Shown here: positions 22,422 through 34,795 of the stretch, one piece after another
Position numbering within the stretch: the first letter of the stretch is position 1
How the letters are laid out: every line of letters starts with the position of its first letter
Source of the DNA: Pyxicephalus adspersus
Lineage: Eukaryota > Chordata > Amphibia > Anura > Pyxicephalidae
NCBI RefSeq assembly: GCF_032062135.1
Contig: NC_092866.1
Span: 27,433,820 to 27,497,819 of the forward strand
Length of the DNA stretch: 64,000 bases
Reading direction: 5' to 3'
Position numbers and translations under genes: made by a program
Notes under the pieces: generated by a model
What the model was told of the DNA's origin: nothing
Database searches by the model: none
What the model saw: only the letters and a program-made list of their open reading frames with translations

Positions 22422-23638
22422 ATGGGTCCCAAATTGAAGGGGGTACAGAAGGGATGCCCCGGAGGGGGCGATCCCTCCACCGGAGAAATCACAGGCGTCT
22501 TCCCCGCGGGAGGCTGCAGGGACCGCGACAAGGCCCCAAAGCCGGGGGCTCGATTTTCACCGGCATCCGACAGGCAGGTACCGGCAGCGCGGTGCATACA
22601 ACCAAAGGCCGGACTGCAGCAGGACTCATCAGCACCAGGTCCAGATGCCTCCACAACTTCTCTACAAGAGGTACACCCCGACTCTCCCATTCTTAGCCCC
22701 TGCATGATGCCATCTTTAGAAGCTTCTTTAAGCTATAGCCCAGCCAACACAGATGCCGAAGAGGAGTGGGACTGGAAGGCCCACCTACGTGCGTTACCCA
22801 CCAAGCAAGATTTAGAACACATTATAGGGCGGGCTGCTTGGAAGCGAGCTGCAATGCAGAGTTCCGTGAGTCCGTTCAACTTACTGGTGCCACCACAGCT
22901 CTACAAACCCAATGTGCTGATCTTTCTTCACAAGTAGTATCCCATGCGGCTATTTTGGAATGTCATGAGGTGCAAATTAATATGTTGTATCTGTTGCATG
23001 ATGACGCTGAAAACCGCAACAGGCGGAATACCATTTGTATACGGGGTCTACCTGAAACCATACCGAGTTCAGAATTGCCCGCAGCTGCCTACTCTATATT
23101 TGCTAAGCTCCTTGCTGTCCCATCTGATGTTTATATAGAGATAGATCGGATACATAGAACTCTGGGCCCACGCAGCACAAATCCGCAACGCCCCAGAGAT
23201 GTTATCTGTCGGATTCATTTTTACAGACCCAGGGAAGATATCATGAAAAAAGCCAGAGAATCTACAAATATTGAATACGCTGGGGCTCAGATACAACTGC
23301 TGCCTGACCTCTCTAAACATACATTGGATCTTCGCAGGGCTCTTAAACCGCTTTTGACAGTTCTTCGTGAACGGAACATCCCATACAGATGGGGATTTCC
23401 CTTCCATCTCATCATCAGATCTGGAGGTAGAACCCTTGTTCTTCGCGAGCCATCTGACCTGCCTCACATTGTATGGGATCTGCATCTTCCCGATATCATA
23501 ATACCTGAATGGCCCACGGCGACTTTGCTCCTCAACAGCAAACCAGCGCCATCGCAAGCTCCTCCACGACCTCCGCCTGATAGTCCTCCAAGCACCTCTG
23601 CGGGTCATCCTTCTTCCCCTCCTCCTTCCACAACCTAG
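22422..23638 (+). pseudogene. L1/Tx1-type ORF1 pseudogene (copy B)
   Basis: It starts at the ATG encoding MGPKLKGVQKG (22422). The N-terminal 140 residues are low-complexity and Pro/Gly/Ser-rich. The conserved KAHLRALPTKQDLEHIIGR leads to a frameshift near 22830-22860, after which the frame opened at 22766 continues: a coiled-coil-like stretch (SHAAILECHEVQINMLYLLH), the RRM core NRRNTICIRGLPE, PRDVICRIHFYRPRE, a C-terminal domain with LKPLLTVLRERNIPYRWGFP, and a Pro/Ser-rich tail. In L1-type LINEs this is the RNA-binding ORF1 protein. One frameshift is the only obvious lesion. Confidence 0.88.
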
Positions 23639-24513
23639 CCAATTGAATCGGCATCACCAACAATTTTTACTGGATCTCAGGATACCTTCACCATTGTTCT
23701 TGGAATTTCTACCTTTCATCCTAACCTTTTTGTGTTTCTTAGGCTACTAAACACCACTGGACTACCTCTGTCCTCAGCCTGTTTTATCACCTGCCTTGCC
23801 TGGCCGAGAGAACAGTCCGCCTTTGAATGGAGTTTTATGTTCCTGTGCTGCCAAGCATCATCGGACTACATCTGACCCTGTGCAAGACGTTTCTCTTCCA
23901 CGGTGGGACTTTCCATGTACTGGTAGCTATGTTTAGCGTTATTTATCTAATGTTTATTGCTGCAGATTCTGTTGTTAGTTGGATTGCTATTCTTGAATGC
24001 CCTCTAGATCCTGTGGTTAATTCTGTCTAGGGCCCACTGGGGGGCGCGCAAGCTATATTGCTCTCGCCTCCCGAGTTGGCCCTATTATGGGACCTGGGAT
24101 GTTGTATCCCTGTTTCCTCAGACTATTTTGGCAGGAATTTAGTGAACTGCTTATTCTATGTTGATGTCTTTTGATATATGCTCCACACCTTAGTTATCCT
24201 GATTATGGGACTGTTTAGTACTCTGGGCAAATGCCCAGGGATCGCTCATTCTTTGTTGTTCTTGGTTTTGTGGGTTCCCCTAGATGGGACCAGATGGTAT
24301 GTTTGTTGCTTGCCTGTTTGCCTCCCCCCGCTGCACACAGACACTTCCCCCACATAGGCCCACTGCCTTACCAGGCGGTGATTTGGGATCTTTGGGATCC
24401 GGCTCTAGTTTTTCACCCCACGGTCAAGGTTTAGCCCGCCTCGCCTGTTTGGTGCCCCTTCCTTGGCCCACTTCCCTTGATGCCCTCAATAAAAGAAACA
24501 TCACAAGTTTTGA

Positions 24514-27500
24514 GAATGTACCCTCAATGTTAAGGGTTTGAATAGCCCGAACAAGCGCTCTCAAGTGCTATATGCTCAACATAAAGCGAGAATGAACACT
24601 TTACTTTTGCAGGAGACTCTTTTTCAATCCACTAGAATTCCCTCTCTCCGCAATCGTTATTACACTGTTTGGCATCACAGCTCCAATCCTGAGTCTAGAA
24701 CTAAGGGGGTCCCTATAGCTTTCCACAAAACGGTGCCTGTCCAGATACTTGACTCCCGCTCTGATCCACAGGGTAGATTTCTGATCCTTAAAATTTCTCT
24801 TTGGGATAAGAAGTTTACACTGGCCTCTTTTTATGCCCCTAATCATCAACCCACTGTGGCTCTTACGCAGTACTTGGCGACTCTGAAGGGGTTCGCCGAG
24901 GGATCTATCATAGTGGGAGGCGACCTGAACTGTGTTCTGGATCCCCGGATTGGCACCTCCACCGGGAAAACCCCGATATCCTATTCCAAATTGAACTCCC
25001 TTCGTTCTAGACTACACGGCCTTAGACTAGCAGATATGTGGCGTACTCTGCATCCCGCCACTAAAGATTATACCTTTTACTCCAACCCACACAATATATA
25101 CTCCCGTATAGATTATATTTTAGCCAGCCACTCTGTACTTGATTGGAACCCTGTTACGTCTATAGAATCTTGTCCCTGGTCTGATCATTCCTCAGTATCC
25201 CTCTCGCTCAGGATTCCTCTAATGGGCCCTAGAGAATGGACATGGAGGTGTAATGATTCCCTGTTTAAGGACTCTATTTGTGCAAAGGCGGTTTTAGAAG
25301 CAATTACCAATTTTATAGGGGACCATGTTTCGGACCCCACTCCCCTACCTTTACAATGGGAGGCTATGAAGGCGGTGGTTCGAGGGGTCCTAATTCAACA
25401 AGGAACTCGGCTTAAAAGGATCAGATTGCAGGATATTACACTTACTAGTGATAAAATTCGCTCCTTGGAACGCCTACATAAACAAAACATGGCCCCAGCT
25501 GTATTTTTAGAACTGACTGCTGCTAGGACTCACCTTTTGAAGCTGTACGACCTAGCATACCAACGCCATCGGGATCGCTTCCGCAAATTAATTTACCTGT
25601 ATGGGGATAAATGTGGCCGATTGTTAGCACGGGGCTTACACCCTCACACTTCCACTACCTATATTCCATCTATCAAGACTGCTAATGGCGGTTTGACATC
25701 CATCCCTAAGGAGATCTTGCAGACTTTTCATAACTATTATGCCGATCTCTATCAAATCCGTCCTGCCCATGCAAGTCCATCCTCTCTACAAGATTATATA
25801 ACCAAAACAGCCCTTCCGACGTTAGATTCTGAGGTGATATTGCAACTGGAGACCCCGTTTTCCGAGGAGGAGGTATCTGCCGCTTTACATGCTACACCGA
25901 CAGGGAAAAGCCCTGGCCCTGATGGCTTTACTCCGCGGTTTTATAAACTCCATGCCCTTAATCTTGTTCCTTTTATGACCAAGGTGTTTTCTTCCATCTC
26001 CGTCGATACGCCGTTTCCTCCACAGAGTTTGGAAGCTCATATTACGGTCCTTCCTAAGCCTGGCAAAGACCATATGGTTTGCTCTAATTATAGACCCATA
26101 TCGTTGATTAATGTTGATGCAAAAATTTTTTCTAAATTGATTGCCAATAGGTTATCTCCTTATATGCCCCTCATTGATTCATCTGGATCAAACTGGGTTT
26201 ATCTATGGAAGGGAAGCTAGGAACAATACTATTAAGACTATCCTGCTGACCCAACTTGCTAAGTCTACTGGTACTCCAAAGTGCCTACTGTCCATAGACG
26301 TTGAAAAGGCCTTTGATAGGGTTTGTTGGGAGTTTATGTACTCAGTGTTACGTCAGGTAGCCCTGGGCCCCAATATGGTCTCTAGAATTGCTGCGTTGTA
26401 TTCCTCACCCAGGGCCCGGGTGCGGGTTAACGGCACCCTTTCTGATTCTTTTCAAATCATGAACGGTACGAGACAGGGGTATCCTCTTTCCCCATTGCTT
26501 TATGCCCTGGTTATGGAACATTTGCCTGTAGCCTTGCCTCGCAATCCGGATGTTAAAGGGATCAAGATAGGCGATACCCATTATAAACTCTCCTTATATG
26601 CAGATGATCTTTTGCTATATATAACATCCCCTCACGTCACGATACCTTCAGTACTGAAGGAATTTGACGAATTCGGATCACTCAGCAATTTCAAGGTAAA
26701 CTACTCCAAATCGTAACTTCTAAATGATACCTTAAACTCAACTCAAATGTCCACTATACACAATAATATGTCCTTTCGGATTTGTCCTACTGCCATTAAG
26801 TATTTGGGTATAATGATACCATCGGATCCTTCTGCTTTGTTCTCACTTAATTATTCCCATGCATATAGTAAAATTCAATCCGACCTTCAGAAATATGACT
26901 CCTTGCCTCTTTCCTAGTTCGCTTGCATGAACACCCTAAAAATGGATATTGTCCCCAGATTGTTATATATATTCCAAACGGTTCCTATATTTTTAACAAC
27001 TGCATATTTGCGTAAAATACATAGGTTGTTTTTAAAATTCCTATGGAATAAGAAGCGCCCCAGATTGGCATTCGGCATATTGGTTAAACCCAAATGTAGA
27101 GGAGGAGTGGGGGCCCCTGATATTGTTCGCTACTATAGGGCATCGGTCTTAGTGCACCTGACAGACTGGTTTCACAGTCGGGAGTCGAAAGAATGGGTGC
27201 TGCTGGAAGAACTTTTGTCCCCAGTGAGTCTCCGGTCTCTGCCATGGGTGGACCGGTTGTTATTACGGCTGATTTCCCCCATGCCTCCACTTACTATGGA
27301 TTTATTACATATTTGGGATATTCTCCTTAGATCCGGCAAATTGTCTACGAGACCGGGGCCCATGACACCATTGTTCGATAACCCAGCATTTCCGCCGGCA
27401 TTGAGGGCTACCAAATTCTTATCCTGGTCCGCCTCCGAACACCGTCACCTAAAGGATATAGTTCATAATGGGAGGGTCCCTCCTTTATCCTCCCTAGACC

Positions 27501-28296
27501 TTTCATACAGAAGTAAGCTGCTATTCTGGTTTTTGTACAAGCAATTAACGTCTTTTGTAGCTTCTTTTACTGATCCATCCTTACTACACAGAAATTTGAT
27601 GGAATTCGAGCAGTTAGTTAGTTTACCTGTTCGCCCTCCCCATACTGTCTCAAGGCTATATGAGCTACTCACACAAAATCCTGAGTCTACAGCCCCAATA
27701 TACACCAGATACTGGGAGAGGGACTTGGCTGGTCTCATAACTGGAGACGACTGGGAAACATCATTTACCCTCACACACAAGCTGCCATTGACTTGTAAAG
27801 CCCAGGAGGTTAACTATAAAATCTTGTCTAGGTGGTATTGTTGTCCTGTGGATCTGCATAGAATCTCTCCCACAAACTCGGATCGCTGTTGGCGATGTCT
27901 GTCGCATAGGGGGACAATGCTTCATATTTGGTGGGAATGCTCAAAGATATATCATTTCTGGGATGTGATTATTCAGATATTTAAAGACTGCTCCGGTTCT
28001 ACAGTACCCAATACCCCTAACGTGGCTCTTTTATCTATGATCCCGGGCTTGCTTAAAAAAGTATTAAATGAGGTGCCCTACGGCACTTTCTTACCGTGGC
28101 TAGAGTTCTTATCCCGAGATTGTGGAGGCAGCCTGTTGCTTCTTCTATAGCTGACTTGGTATCTGAACTTGAAAAAATCCACCATATGGAAATGCTAGTG
28201 GCGGAAGATGATGACAGAATGGAACAATTTAAAATAGTTTGGTCCACATGGGATTGGTTTAAAGAATCTCCCCGACTCCAAATGTACTTATCTTAA
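24514..28296 (+). pseudogene. L1/Tx1-type ORF2 pseudogene (copy B)
   Basis: About 1,260 codons, a normal length for L1-type ORF2. Endonuclease: NVKGLNSPNKRSQ, LLLQETLF, IIVGGDLNCVLD, YSRIDYILASHS and WSDHSSVSLS. RT: GKSPGPDGFTPRFYK, NYRPISLINVDAK, DVEKAFDRVCWEF, NGTRQGYPLSPLL and intact YADDLLLYIT near 26600. The C-terminal zinc-knuckle-like segment CWRCLSHRGTMLHIWWEC lies near 27890. Lesions: a frameshift between about 26141 and 26220, in-frame stops at 26714-26716 and 26915-26917, and a second frameshift near 28100. The open frame begins after a TGA at 24511-24513 and has no early ATG in its first codons, so the true start is uncertain. Confidence 0.9.
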
Positions 28297-29106
28297 TGTT
28301 CTCGTATATTTGTTAGGGCGCTATCTTTGCATTGAGGGTTCTTTCATACTTTCTCCAACCTTGTGTGGTGCACATTCTCTTTTCCCCTTCCCTTTTTGTG
28401 CAGACCATAGATGCATGAAATTCTGTGCTTGAAAAAAATGGACCGTACTTCCCTTTGCAGTGACATGTGCATTGCTGGTCTACCACTTGATAGAACATTA
28501 TTTATGTTCCATGCTTCTAGGAGTATTTTTGTTAATTTCTGTATATTTGTGTTGATTTGTTTTATTCTGATTCATGAAGGTTTTGACAGATTATTGCTAT
28601 GTTTATCAGAGTACATGCTGTATCTAAGATGTGTATTTTATTCTCATATGAAGCCAATGCCGTTACGGGTTAATAAGATTTCTGTGTTTTACGTTTTAAT
28701 GTTTGCTATGTATGTTTGTCTATTTCTCTTTGAAAACTCAATAAAGCTGATTGACACAAAAAACAAATCTGTTTAAGAAAGACCCTAATTTGCCATCAGG
28801 AGCTGAAAATGCTCTGGGTGTACAGTCCACTTCCATGGGTTTAGCACATTGTGTTATTGGCTTTCTTCCCTATTTGGAAGTCTAAAGGTAAGGCAAGACT
28901 ATCTTCTGCCCAGGATATAATCAGACCCGACAAAGTCAAATAGTTTGCGGGTTTGATATATTTTGAAAATTAAGGAAGGTAGGTTCTATATTGTTATTGT
29001 AAAGAATAAATACCGGTACATGATTTTCCTGAATCCTGGGTAAAAAGAACCCTAATGTTCCCACTATTACTTAGGGTTCTTAGTCAGTTAAAGCTGTTGT
29101 TAAAAA

Positions 29107-29201
29107 TTGTGCAGACCATAGATGCATGAAATTCTGTGCTTGAAAAAAATGGACCGTACTTCCCTTTGCAGTGACATGTGCATTGCTGGTCTACCACTTG
29201 A
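29107..29201 (+). repeat. 95-bp exact duplicate of copy B 3' UTR
   Basis: Base-for-base match to 28396-28490 in the same orientation, with divergent flanks on both sides. Confidence 0.92.
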
Positions 29202-29329
29202 GGGAATTTTTTTACTACCTCCAAGAGAAGAAGCCAATTGTCCAGGCTTTCTACTGATCATCCAAGTTTGATAAAAATGCAGTTCTGAAAAAATCTGGAG
29301 TGTACCCACACAACACCTGATATGACAGG

Positions 29330-29421
29330 CATGGTGGATTGGTTACACAACTAGGATAAGAAATGTTGAGTTAGTATTGAGAAATAACTCTTGTCCCTAG
29401 ATCCCAGTTCCCTACTCTGTA
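29330..29421 (+). repeat. 92-bp duplicate of LINE fragment D segment
   Basis: Matches 21167-21258 in the same orientation with three substitutions. Confidence 0.92.
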
Positions 29422-30238
29422 AAGCTCACTTAAGGGCTCTCCCCACTAAGCAAGATTTAAGCTCCAGTATTGGGGGTCTGGAGGCTATAAAGCTGAATTT
29501 TAAGCTTATCAAAAATCCTTGCAGCAGGTGACCAACACTACTACCATACTCCAATCTACCTGTGCTGAGCTTACTACTCAGGTGTCTTCCCATAGTGAAA
29601 TTTTGGAGTGCCATGAAGCGGAAATTGCATTGCTTTTTCTGTTACATGATGGTATAGAAAACCGCAACCGCCGGAACAACATAAATATCAGGGGGCTACC
29701 AGAATCTGTTTCTAATTCAGAATTAGCCTTTGCAGTAAGCACTATTTTTGTCAAGCTACTGAATGTACTATCGGATGTGGATCTGGAAATTGACCATGTA
29801 CACAGGACCCTGGGCCCACGAAGTAAGGATGCCCAACGTCCAGGAGATGTCATTTGTAGAATTAATTTCTACCGCACTAAAGAGGACATCATGAGAAAAG
29901 CTAGGGAGGCTACTTCCCTTGAATATGCTGGGGCGAGCATTCAACTTGCCAGATCTTACTAGGTACACACTGGACCTCCGCAGGGCTCCTAAACCACTTT
30001 TGCAGATATTGAAAGACAGGAACATCCCTTATAGATGGGGATACCCTTTTTCATTATTCGGAGAGGGGGGAAGAACCACGTTTTCCGCCAGCCATCTGAC
30101 CCACTTCTTGAAGATCTGCACTTACCTCCTTTGGTGCTCCCGGATTAGCCCTCTGTGATTCCTACTTCATACCGAAGTCCTCAGGTACCAGCTTTGTACA
30201 CGGCACTGCAACCTCCTCCATCTCCTTCCCCCACTTAA
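29422..30238 (+). pseudogene. L1/Tx1-type ORF1 pseudogene (copy C)
   Basis: 5'-truncated ORF1. It reads a coiled-coil-like stretch with SHSEILECHEAEIALLFLLH, the RRM core NRRNNINIRGLPESV, RPGDVICRINFYRTKEDIM, then, after a frame change near 29930, LPDLTRYTLDLRRAPKPLLQ and DRNIPYRWGYPFSLF. The domain order is the same as in copy B. At least two frame changes are needed to follow it. Confidence 0.82.
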
Positions 30239-31109
30239 GGAACGTTGTTAGCGGTCCATATTTTTTATTTTTATTGTTCATTTCCTGGACATTGGAGACC
30301 GAACATAATACACCTACCGTTTCAGGTTTTGCTAATATTTTGGAGTAGATTATTATTCAAGCTTCATTTACTCTGCTCCCTCCTCTTTTACCTTTTTGCA
30401 TATGTCTGGGTGCTCTACTTTTGTTTTGACACTGATAATCTATTGCGGAGCCTATTTACAAGCGAGAAGACCCACCTCCCCTCCTTCTCTCAAGGATGCA
30501 GAAGGGATACTCCTGTTTTCCAAAGTTGATTTTTTCTGATGTCATTACTCCTACTTCTAGCGACCTGAACTGGTAATATCAAAGTGTATTTTTGTTAAGT
30601 ACTTTACGGTCCTCCAATTTAACATCTTGCATAGGTAATGCTCTCTACTTTTTTCGTAATATGTTTACTGTTGGGAGGTATCTGGTTATCTTACTCATAC
30701 GGGTGGTAATGTTTTTGCTGCTGTCAATTACTGCTTAGTTTTAAAGAGTTTCTCAATGTAATGTCAAATGTATTTCCCCATGTTTTAGGTATGTTGGGTT
30801 CCCCTGGGGCGGGACTGGGCGGGTCCAGCTATTGGCTGACACTTCCCCTGCATAGGCATACCGTCCAAAGTTGACGGATTTTTGGGATATACTCCCTTTC
30901 CCCTGCCCCCAAGTTAGGCTTCCACCCTGCGGACGTGAACTAGCCCATCCCGTCTGCTTGGTGAGTTTTTTCCTCATCCCCTAGTCTAGTTTTATCCCTT
31001 CCTTTGTGCCTCCCGTAGTTCCCTTCCATATCCCCTCCCTTAACCAACCACACTTAACGCACTTGAATTTGTAAATGTCCTCACAACATCCCCAAGCCCA
31101 ACCTCTCCA

Positions 31110-33867
31110 GATTCGTACCCGTAATATGAAGGGCCTAAACAGCCCCAATAAATGATCCCAGCTCCTATATGCACAACATAAAGCTAGAGTCCATATTCTT
31201 CTACTCCAAGAAACTAATTTTCAAACCAACAAACTTCCATCCATTCGAAATCGATATTATACCACCTGGTACCATAGTTCCAACCCTGATGCCAAAATCA
31301 AGGGAGTATCTGTTGCATTTCACAAGTCTCTCCCGATTCAGGTGGTTGACTCCTTCAATGATATCCAGGGTAGATAACTATTTCTTAGGGTAACCATCTG
31401 GGGCAGGATGTACACCATAGCCTCTATTTACTCACCCAACCACCAGCCATTGGTATTTTTTGCCAAATATTTAGATGCCCCTAAGGGATTTGCAGATGGA
31501 ACAATTGTGCTGGGTGGCGACCTTAATTTTGCCATTGACTCTTACATAGACCTTCTGGAAAAACTCCTATTTCCTACTCCAAGCTTATCTCCTTTCGTAC
31601 TAAACTAGGTGAACTTAGGTTATTGGATGTTTGGCCCATTTGCATCCTACAAATAAGGATTATACATTTTTTTCCAACCCACATCGGGTGTACTCACGCA
31701 TAGATTATCTGTTAGTCAGTCATTCTGCACTGGATTGGCAACCCACTGCTTCTATTGATCCTTGTCCCTGGTCGGACCATGCATCCATCACTGCTACTTT
31801 TCACCTCCCCCAGGCTATTTCACGAGAGTGGACATGGCGGTGCAATGATTCTTTGTTTAAAGACCCACTTTGTGCCAAGGCAGTGGTTGATGCTATCTCT
31901 AACTTTATATAAGATCACTCTTCAGACACAACTCCCCTTCCTGTTCAATGGGAGGCATTGAAAGCAGTGCTTAGAGGGGTACTCATCCAACAGACATACA
32001 ACACACAATGCTTAATATCCAAACCCTAGAGGTTCTACACAAACGAACGTTGTCCTCTGATACCTTTTTAGAATTACCTGCAGCCAGAACACACCTCTTA
32101 GAGCTGTATGATTTAGCATATCAGCGGTATAGAGACCGCTTTCGTAAAATGATATATCAATATGGGGACAAATGCAGGATACTGTTGTCCAGGGGACTTC
32201 ACCCACGAGCACCTATCACCTTTGTCCCATCAATCTGTACTGTTCAGGGACACTCAACATCTATCCCACAAGACATATTGCAAATATTCCATAAATATTA
32301 CAAGGACTTATATCAGCTCCAATCGAACCCAGTCACGCCCATTGCTCGCCAAAATTATAAAGAAGAGACATCCCTTTCATTACTAGACCCGGAGGTGGTG
32401 TCATCCTTAGAATCTCCCTTCACATAGGAGGAAGTAGCTTCGGCCATCAAATCCACTCCAGTAGGGAATAACCCTGGGCCGAATGTGTTTACCCCTAAGT
32501 TCTTCAAACTTCACACTTCTAATATGGTTCCTTTTCTGACGAAGGTGTTCTCCTCAATTTCCGATGACACACCCTTCCCAGCACAAAGTTTAGAAGCCCA
32601 CGTGACAATTCTTCCTAAACCTTTGGAAGGACCACACATTGTGCTTCAACTACAGACCCATTTCCCTTATCACCGTTGACGTTAAATTGTTCTCTAAGAT
32701 TATTGCCAATAGACTCAGTAAACATATGCCCTCTTTAATACATAGACCAGGTGGGATTTATCCAGGGGCAAGAGGCAAGAGATAACACCTTCAAAACTAT
32801 TCTCCTAATCCAGCATGCCAAGCCGTCCAAGGTCCCCATGTGTCTCCTTTCGGTTGACGCTGAGAAGGCGTTTGACAGGGTTAAATGGTCCTTTATGTAT
32901 GCAGCTCTACGTCAAGTGGGCCTAGGTACTGGCATGCTCTCAAGGATAGCAGCCTTATTTTCGTCACCGTCAGCAAGGGTAAGAGTTAATAGTTCTTTAT
33001 CTCTATAATGGAATATTTTCGGATATTGAATGGCACCAAGCAAGGTTGCCTGTTATCACCCCTGTTATATGCTCTGGTTATGAAACATTTGGCAGTAGCT
33101 CTACAGAACAACCCAGATATTAGGGGGGGTTCAAGTGGGTGAGTGTCACTACAAATTATCTCTATACGCTGATGATCTCCTGTTATGTATCACCTCTCCA
33201 CATATTACCATCCCCTCTGTATTGAAAGAATTTGAGAAATTTAAAAACGTTAAAAATGGACATTCTGCCCCGTCTATTATACATGTTTTAAACTGTGCCT
33301 ATTTACCTACCCACTGCATATCTACGGAAAATCCATTCTCTTTTCTGATCTTTTTTGTGAAAAGCCAAGCGTTCTCACATAGCTTATCGTATTTTGACAA
33401 AAACTAAGCAAATGGGTGGGGTGGGGGTCCCAGATATAGCGCTGTACTATAGGGGCTCAGTACTGGTACGATTGGTTGATTGGTTCCACCATGAAGAAAG
33501 GAAACGCTGGGTCCTCCTGGAGGAATTCCTCTCCCCAGTAGGTTTAAACTCCCTCCCTCGGATAGATCGCCAGTTCCTTGACACAAACACGTCTATATCC
33601 GGTTTCACGTCCAATCTTCTATGACTTTGAGACAACCTCATCAAAGGAGGGAAAATTTCTACAAGCCCAGGCCCCATGAAACCACTCTTTGACAATCCGG
33701 CCTTCCCCCCAACAATGCATGCAGCAAACTTTCTAATCTGGTCAGCCACCGAACACCGCTATTTAGGTGACATTCTGCATAATGGTCGTATCCCACCCAT
33801 GTCCTCCCACCAGTCACAGATACCGAAAAGAAAGTCCTCTTGGTTTGCTTTTAGGCAAATACACTAA
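31110..33867 (+). pseudogene. L1/Tx1-type ORF2 pseudogene (copy C), 3'-truncated
   Basis: It opens with MKGLNSPNK and an immediate stop, then LLLQETNF, VLGGDLNFAID, YSRIDYLLVSHSALDWQ and WSDHASITATF (endonuclease). The RT part has NNPGPNVFTPKFFKL (the GPDG box altered to GPNV), DAEKAFDRVKWSF, GCLLSPLL and LYADDLLLCIT near 33165, followed by a deletion near 33240. The C-terminal part NPAFPPTMHAANFLIW is near 33700, after which the element is cut off. Multiple stops and frameshifts. Confidence 0.82.
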
Positions 33868-33879
33868 TATATTTCTACA

Positions 33880-34765
33880 TTCTCAGACCTCCCTGTATTA
33901 TACAGAAGCCTGTATTATACAGTGGAACTGAACTGCAGATTTCCTCTGCAGTTCCAGTACAATCTCTTGGCAATACAGGAGGTGAATGGGGACTTGTCCC
34001 CATTCGTCACCTTTAGTGCCCTGTATTCTTGGATAGAGAATCTGTAATGCCGTGCTGTGTCTCTATTGCTGTGCTTCTCTATCTCTGGAGAATCGCTGTT
34101 GTCATGCTGTGCTTCTACTGTGTATACTTGGATAGAGTTTCTCTATCCAAGAATACAGGGCATTACAGGTGATGAATGGGGACAAGTCCCCATTTATCAC
34201 CGGTAGTGCCCAGAGATCATAGTAGAACTGCAGAGGTAATCTGCAGTTCAGTTCCACTGTGACGTCACATGGGAAACAGAACTGCAGGCCTCTGGAGTTC
34301 CAGTAAAATGTCCGGGCACTACAAGTGATGAATGGGGACTTGTCTAGTGCCCAGAGATCGTACTGGAACTGCAGAGGTAATCTGCAGTTCAGCTTCCCAC
34401 GTGACATCACGTGGGAAACAGAACTGCAGGCCTCTGCAGTTCCACTACAATGTCCAGGCACTACAGGTGATGAATGAGGACTTGTCCCCATTCATCACCT
34501 GTAGTGCCCTGTATTCTTGGATAAAGTTTCTCTATCCAAGAATACATAGTACAGCGCTGCATCAGCCATTGCTGTTGCTGCTCTCTGCTTCTACTATGTA
34601 TTCTTGGATAGAGTTTCTCTATCCAAGAATACAGAGCACTACCGGTGATGAATGGAGACAGCAATCGCTGTTGCCATGCTATGCTTCTACTATGTATTCT
34701 TGGATAGAGTTTCTCTATCCAAGAATACAGGGCACAACAGGTGATGAATGGGGACATGCCCTTAT
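33880..34765. repeat. Cluster of palindromes / foldback-like repeat array
   Basis: Four near-identical hairpins with 17-bp arms and a TTT loop occur at 34121-34157, 34510-34546, 34597-34633 and 34693-34729 (arm core TATTCTTGGATAGAG). Other hairpins are interspersed: 34159-34210 with 25-bp arms around GAATGGGGAC/GTCCCCATT, 34394-34417 (TTCCCACGTGA/TCACGTGGGAA), and several on GAACTGCAG/CTGCAGTTC. Blocks recur in the same order two to four times, so the segment is a tandem or nested array. Long spurious open frames run through it on both strands because of the repetition. I do not recognise a known element. Confidence 0.85.
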
Positions 34766-34795
34766 TGATGTTAACATATATACCACAAAGGACAG

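Larger units (their letters stand above)
22314..28757 (+). mobile_element. L1/Tx1-type LINE, copy B, near full length
   Basis: A 6.4-kb element with 5' UTR, ORF1, a spacer of about 0.9 kb, ORF2, 3' UTR and AATAAA at 28740-28745 close to the 3' end. The 14-bp direct repeat AAAAAACAAATCTG at 22300-22313 and 28758-28771 is the target-site duplication; its A-run may be partly the element's short A tail. This is the best preserved of four related copies, but both ORFs carry lesions. Confidence 0.92.
28772..29421. other. Spacer between LINE copies with two duplicated patches
   Basis: No gene. It contains 29107-29201, identical over 95 bp to 28396-28490 (3' UTR of copy B), and 29330-29421, matching 21167-21258 of fragment D with 3 differences in 92 bp. 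The second patch stops exactly where copy C's ORF1 sequence begins. Confidence 0.85.
29422..33867 (+). mobile_element. L1/Tx1-type LINE, copy C (both ends truncated)
   Basis: It begins inside ORF1 (KAHLRALPTKQDL-equivalent at 29422) and stops near 33867 inside the ORF2 C-terminal half, just before the palindrome cluster. It is closest to copy B by motif comparison. ORF1 and ORF2 carry many stops. Confidence 0.85.

Noticed and set aside
22409..22705. 98-codon minus-strand frame
   Set aside because: Shadow of the GC-rich LINE ORF1 N-terminus.
33880..34765. CRISPR-like array of hairpin repeats
   Set aside because: The repeats are irregularly spaced, spacers are themselves repetitive, no cas genes are present and the host is a vertebrate.
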